DNA of 7,087 nt from positions 1-7,087 of the forward strand of contig JAGWOU010000086.1 in the NCBI GenBank assembly GCA_028870815.1. Reading direction: 5' to 3'. Of this stretch, positions 5,763 through 7,087 are shown piece after piece (position 1 is the stretch's first letter; each line of letters begins with the position of its first letter). The notes under the pieces were generated by a model. That model saw only the letters and a list, made by a program, of their open reading frames with translations, was not told where the DNA came from and ran no database searches. A program made the position numbers and the translations under genes. This DNA is from Rhodospirillales bacterium. GTDB taxonomy: Bacteria; Pseudomonadota; Alphaproteobacteria; Acetobacterales; Acetobacteraceae.

Positions 5763-6074
5763 ATGAAATTTACGTATCCCGCCCGTACTCTGGGTGCTCT
5801 GGCGATCCTCGCCGGTTGCGCGACGCCGGCCCTGGCTTACACAGGCGAAAACCTCTCCGGAGGCGCCAAGATCAACCTCGAAGCAGCGCGAAACATCGCT
5901 CTGAAGGCGCAGCCTGGAAAAATCGCGGATGAAGAGCTGGAGAAGGAAGCTGGTGGCAGCGGCTTGCGCTATTCATTCGACATCAAATCCGGCGCGAAGA
6001 CGCATGAGGTCGGCGTAGATGCCGTGACCGGTGCCGTTCTTGAGAACAGCGTGGAGGGGGCCAATCCCGATTAA
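5763..6074 (+). CDS. Small exported PepSY-domain protein
   Basis: The 103-aa protein has an N-terminal signal sequence: basic residues, then a hydrophobic core (TLGALAILAG). Cleavage by signal peptidase I is likely after ALA (residue 25), but LAGC at 16-19 also fits a lipobox, so a lipoprotein anchor is possible. Residues 36-97 form one PepSY repeat: NLEAARNIALKAQPGKIADE, then LEKEAGGSGLRYSFDIK and the hallmark EVGVDAVTGAVLE. PepSY modules are periplasmic, may inhibit proteases or bind ligands, and are often encoded beside QseB/QseC-type regulators. ATG 5763 is chosen because GGAG (5752-5755) is 7 nt upstream; a TTG at 5757 is in frame but less well placed. It lies 86 bases after the kinase and is a probable regulator target. 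A precise role is not evident. Confidence 0.88.
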   Translation: MKFTYPARTLGALAILAGCATPALAYTGENLSGGAKINLEAARNIALKAQPGKIADEELEKEAGGSGLRYSFDIKSGAKTHEVGVDAVTGAVLENSVEGANPD

Positions 6075-6113
6075 GGCAAATTGATACCCGCCCCCCGCCC
6101 GGAGGATATATAG

Positions 6114-6191
6114 ATGACCACCAGCCTCGCCACCGTGAGGATCGCAAGGCTGGTAGTTTATCCATGCGCCCCCCCACGGCGGCGAGGTTGA
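6114..6191 (+). CDS. Possible 25-codon ORF with strong ribosome-binding site
   Basis: GGAGG (6101-6105) lies 8 nt before an ATG that opens a 25-codon frame, MTTSLATVRIARLVVYP then CAPPRRRG, ending in TGA at 6189-6191. It is the best-placed start in the gap between the PepSY and TonB-receptor genes. The frame could encode a small peptide, be the truncated start of a once longer third operon gene, or be chance. No family is recognised. A stable hairpin (6120-6154) overlaps its first codons, which would normally hinder initiation and lowers confidence. Confidence 0.22.
   Translation: MTTSLATVRIARLVVYPCAPPRRRG
6120..6154. repeat. Perfect 8-bp inverted repeat downstream of PepSY gene
   Basis: ACCAGCCT (6120-6127) and AGGCTGGT (6147-6154) are exact reverse complements with a 19-nt loop. 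It lies 45 bases after the PepSY stop codon and is followed by AGTTTATCC. It may help end the signalling operon transcript, but the long loop and short T content make it a weak intrinsic terminator. Confidence 0.35.
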
Positions 6192-6234
6192 CGCATCAGC
6201 TTAGATAATCATGCGACGATGAAAGCCGACGGGC

Positions 6235-6254
6235 CCGCGACAATAGCGTCGCGG
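6235..6254 (-). terminator. Probable hairpin terminator of the TonB-receptor gene
   Basis: CCGCGAC (6235-6241) and GTCGCGG (6248-6254) form a perfect 7-bp GC stem with a 6-nt loop. It begins 3 bases after the receptor stop codon (6258-6260) in the direction of transcription. There is no clean T-run after it on the minus strand, so it may act with Rho, or as a 3'-end protecting hairpin. Confidence 0.5.
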
Positions 6255-6257
6255 AGG

Positions 6258-7087
6258 TCAAAAATGATAATGTACGCCGAATAGAAGACGCTGCCCATAA
6301 TATTCGCGCTGAATCGGATAAAACCTGTTCGAGCCCTGAGTGATATATAGGCGGTAATTGGTTAAGTTGGCACCTTGGGCATAGAAGGTCCAATGCGGGG
6401 TCAACTGATAGGACGCGCTCACATCCAGCATGAAAGTCGGCTGGGTGTAAGTGCTGCTCCCCGGGTTGCTGCCGGCGGCAAAGAGATTGCGTGAAGTGTA
6501 GTTTTCGCTGATCTCGAAATCGAACCGGCCTTTTTTATAAGTTTCGGCGATATTGGCGGTCAGCGGATAGGTCTCCGGCAGAATGGAACGCCCCTGACCG
6601 GGAAAGATTTTACCCGTGCCGTCCACATAGGTCAGATTGGCATCGATCCCCAGACCATCAAGCGGGTGCAGCAGGAAATAAAAACGCTGAATGGCCTCAA
6701 GCTGGACGCCACGCACCTGGGCACCGCTGATATTCTTGAATGTCTGATAGGTGTTGCCGTTCGCATTATAGTTGGTCGCGATGATATAGTTGTCGATATT
6801 TTTAAGGAAGCCATCAACCATGTAAACGCCGTCATTATGCGTGTAATAGGCCAGCGCGACATCAAATGTTTTACCGGTTTGCGGCTTTAGATTCGGGTTG
6901 CCCGTGGAGATCAAAGAGCCGCTGCCACTGCCCAGGGCCGCATTCGCGGTCGTGGAAATCGCCGGGCTGACCTGCTGGAAGCCGGGACGCGCGATGCCTG
7001 TCGAATAGGCAAAGCGTCCCTGCAGCTCCGGCGTGATGTCATATTTCAACTGTACTGTAGGGAAGATGTTGTTGTAACTCTGGGACT
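6258..7087 (-). CDS. TonB-dependent outer-membrane receptor, C-terminal part (5' truncated)
   Basis: The frame is open to the window edge and codes for 276 residues ending in a terminal Phe (FGVHYHF), the outer-membrane insertion signal. The translation is a run of amphipathic beta-strands and loops from the receptor barrel: SYNNIFPTVQLKYDITPEL, then FAYSTGIARPGFQQVSP, TGNPNLKPQTGKTFDVALAY, a Y/VDGFLKNIDNY strand, ISGAQVRGVQLEAIQRF, and a closing QREYYGQRLLFGVHYHF. This order is typical of the Caulobacter/Xanthomonas-type TonB receptors (TIGR01782). These import siderophores, sugars or other large solutes using the TonB/ExbBD proton-driven system. The plug and TonB box lie outside the window. 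A TTG at 7049 is internal to the gene, not its start. The substrate cannot be told. The gene converges on the PepSY gene. Confidence 0.95.
   Translation of the reverse strand, partial: SQSYNNIFPTVQLKYDITPELQGRFAYSTGIARPGFQQVSPAISTTANAALGSGSGSLISTGNPNLKPQTGKTFDVALAYYTHNDGVYMVDGFLKNIDNYIIATNYNANGNTYQTFKNISGAQVRGVQLEAIQRFYFLLHPLDGLGIDANLTYVDGTGKIFPGQGRSILPETYPLTANIAETYKKGRFDFEISENYTSRNLFAAGSNPGSSTYTQPTFMLDVSASYQLTPHWTFYAQGANLTNYRLYITQGSNRFYPIQREYYGQRLLFGVHYHF

Overview
The window looks like accessory DNA inserted into an alphaproteobacterial chromosome. The support is a 3' fragment of alphaproteobacterial-type initiator tRNA (CTCATAACC anticodon loop, CCCCCGCAACCA end), GC-rich coding regions, a Caulobacter/Xanthomonas-style TonB-dependent receptor, and a membrane-protein tail resembling DUF1109/NrsF. 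Acetobacteraceae or a sphingomonad would both fit; the sequence alone does not decide.

Layout: positions 1-204 hold the 3' end of a membrane-protein gene. A gene-free stretch follows, with a cluster of four inverted repeats (385-474). A tyrosine recombinase (494-1879, minus) lies next to a 45-nt tRNA-fMet 3' end (2091-2135, minus), which I read as its attachment site. Tandem hairpins sit between the two. An AT-richer, gene-free spacer (2136-2400) leads to a type II toxin-antitoxin operon on the minus strand: an Xre/MbcA-type antitoxin (3117-3530) and a RES-domain toxin (2401-3120), with overlapping stop and start codons. A good promoter lies inside a 14-bp-arm inverted repeat just upstream (3545-3582). 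These parts together form an integrative-element boundary with a stability/defence module.

From 3710 the content changes to a plus-strand signalling operon: an OmpR/QseB-type response regulator, a QseC/TctE-type sensor kinase (4-bp ATGA overlap), then a small exported PepSY protein. The gap before the PepSY gene has two CTAAGT direct repeats exactly 11 bp apart, the expected form of an OmpR-family binding site, and a strong GC hairpin in the leader. The likely circuit is that the kinase senses an envelope or metal signal, the regulator activates the PepSY gene, and PepSY acts in the periplasm.

The right edge carries the C-terminal 276 residues of a TonB-dependent outer-membrane receptor (6258-7087, minus), convergent with the PepSY gene. 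Between them are a possible 25-codon ORF with a strong ribosome-binding site and two hairpins. I see no CRISPR array, rRNA, complete tRNA or insertion sequence. The most notable features are the tRNA-fMet attachment site with its orientation paradox, the structured 385-474 segment, the candidate operator of the toxin-antitoxin operon and the candidate response-regulator box.
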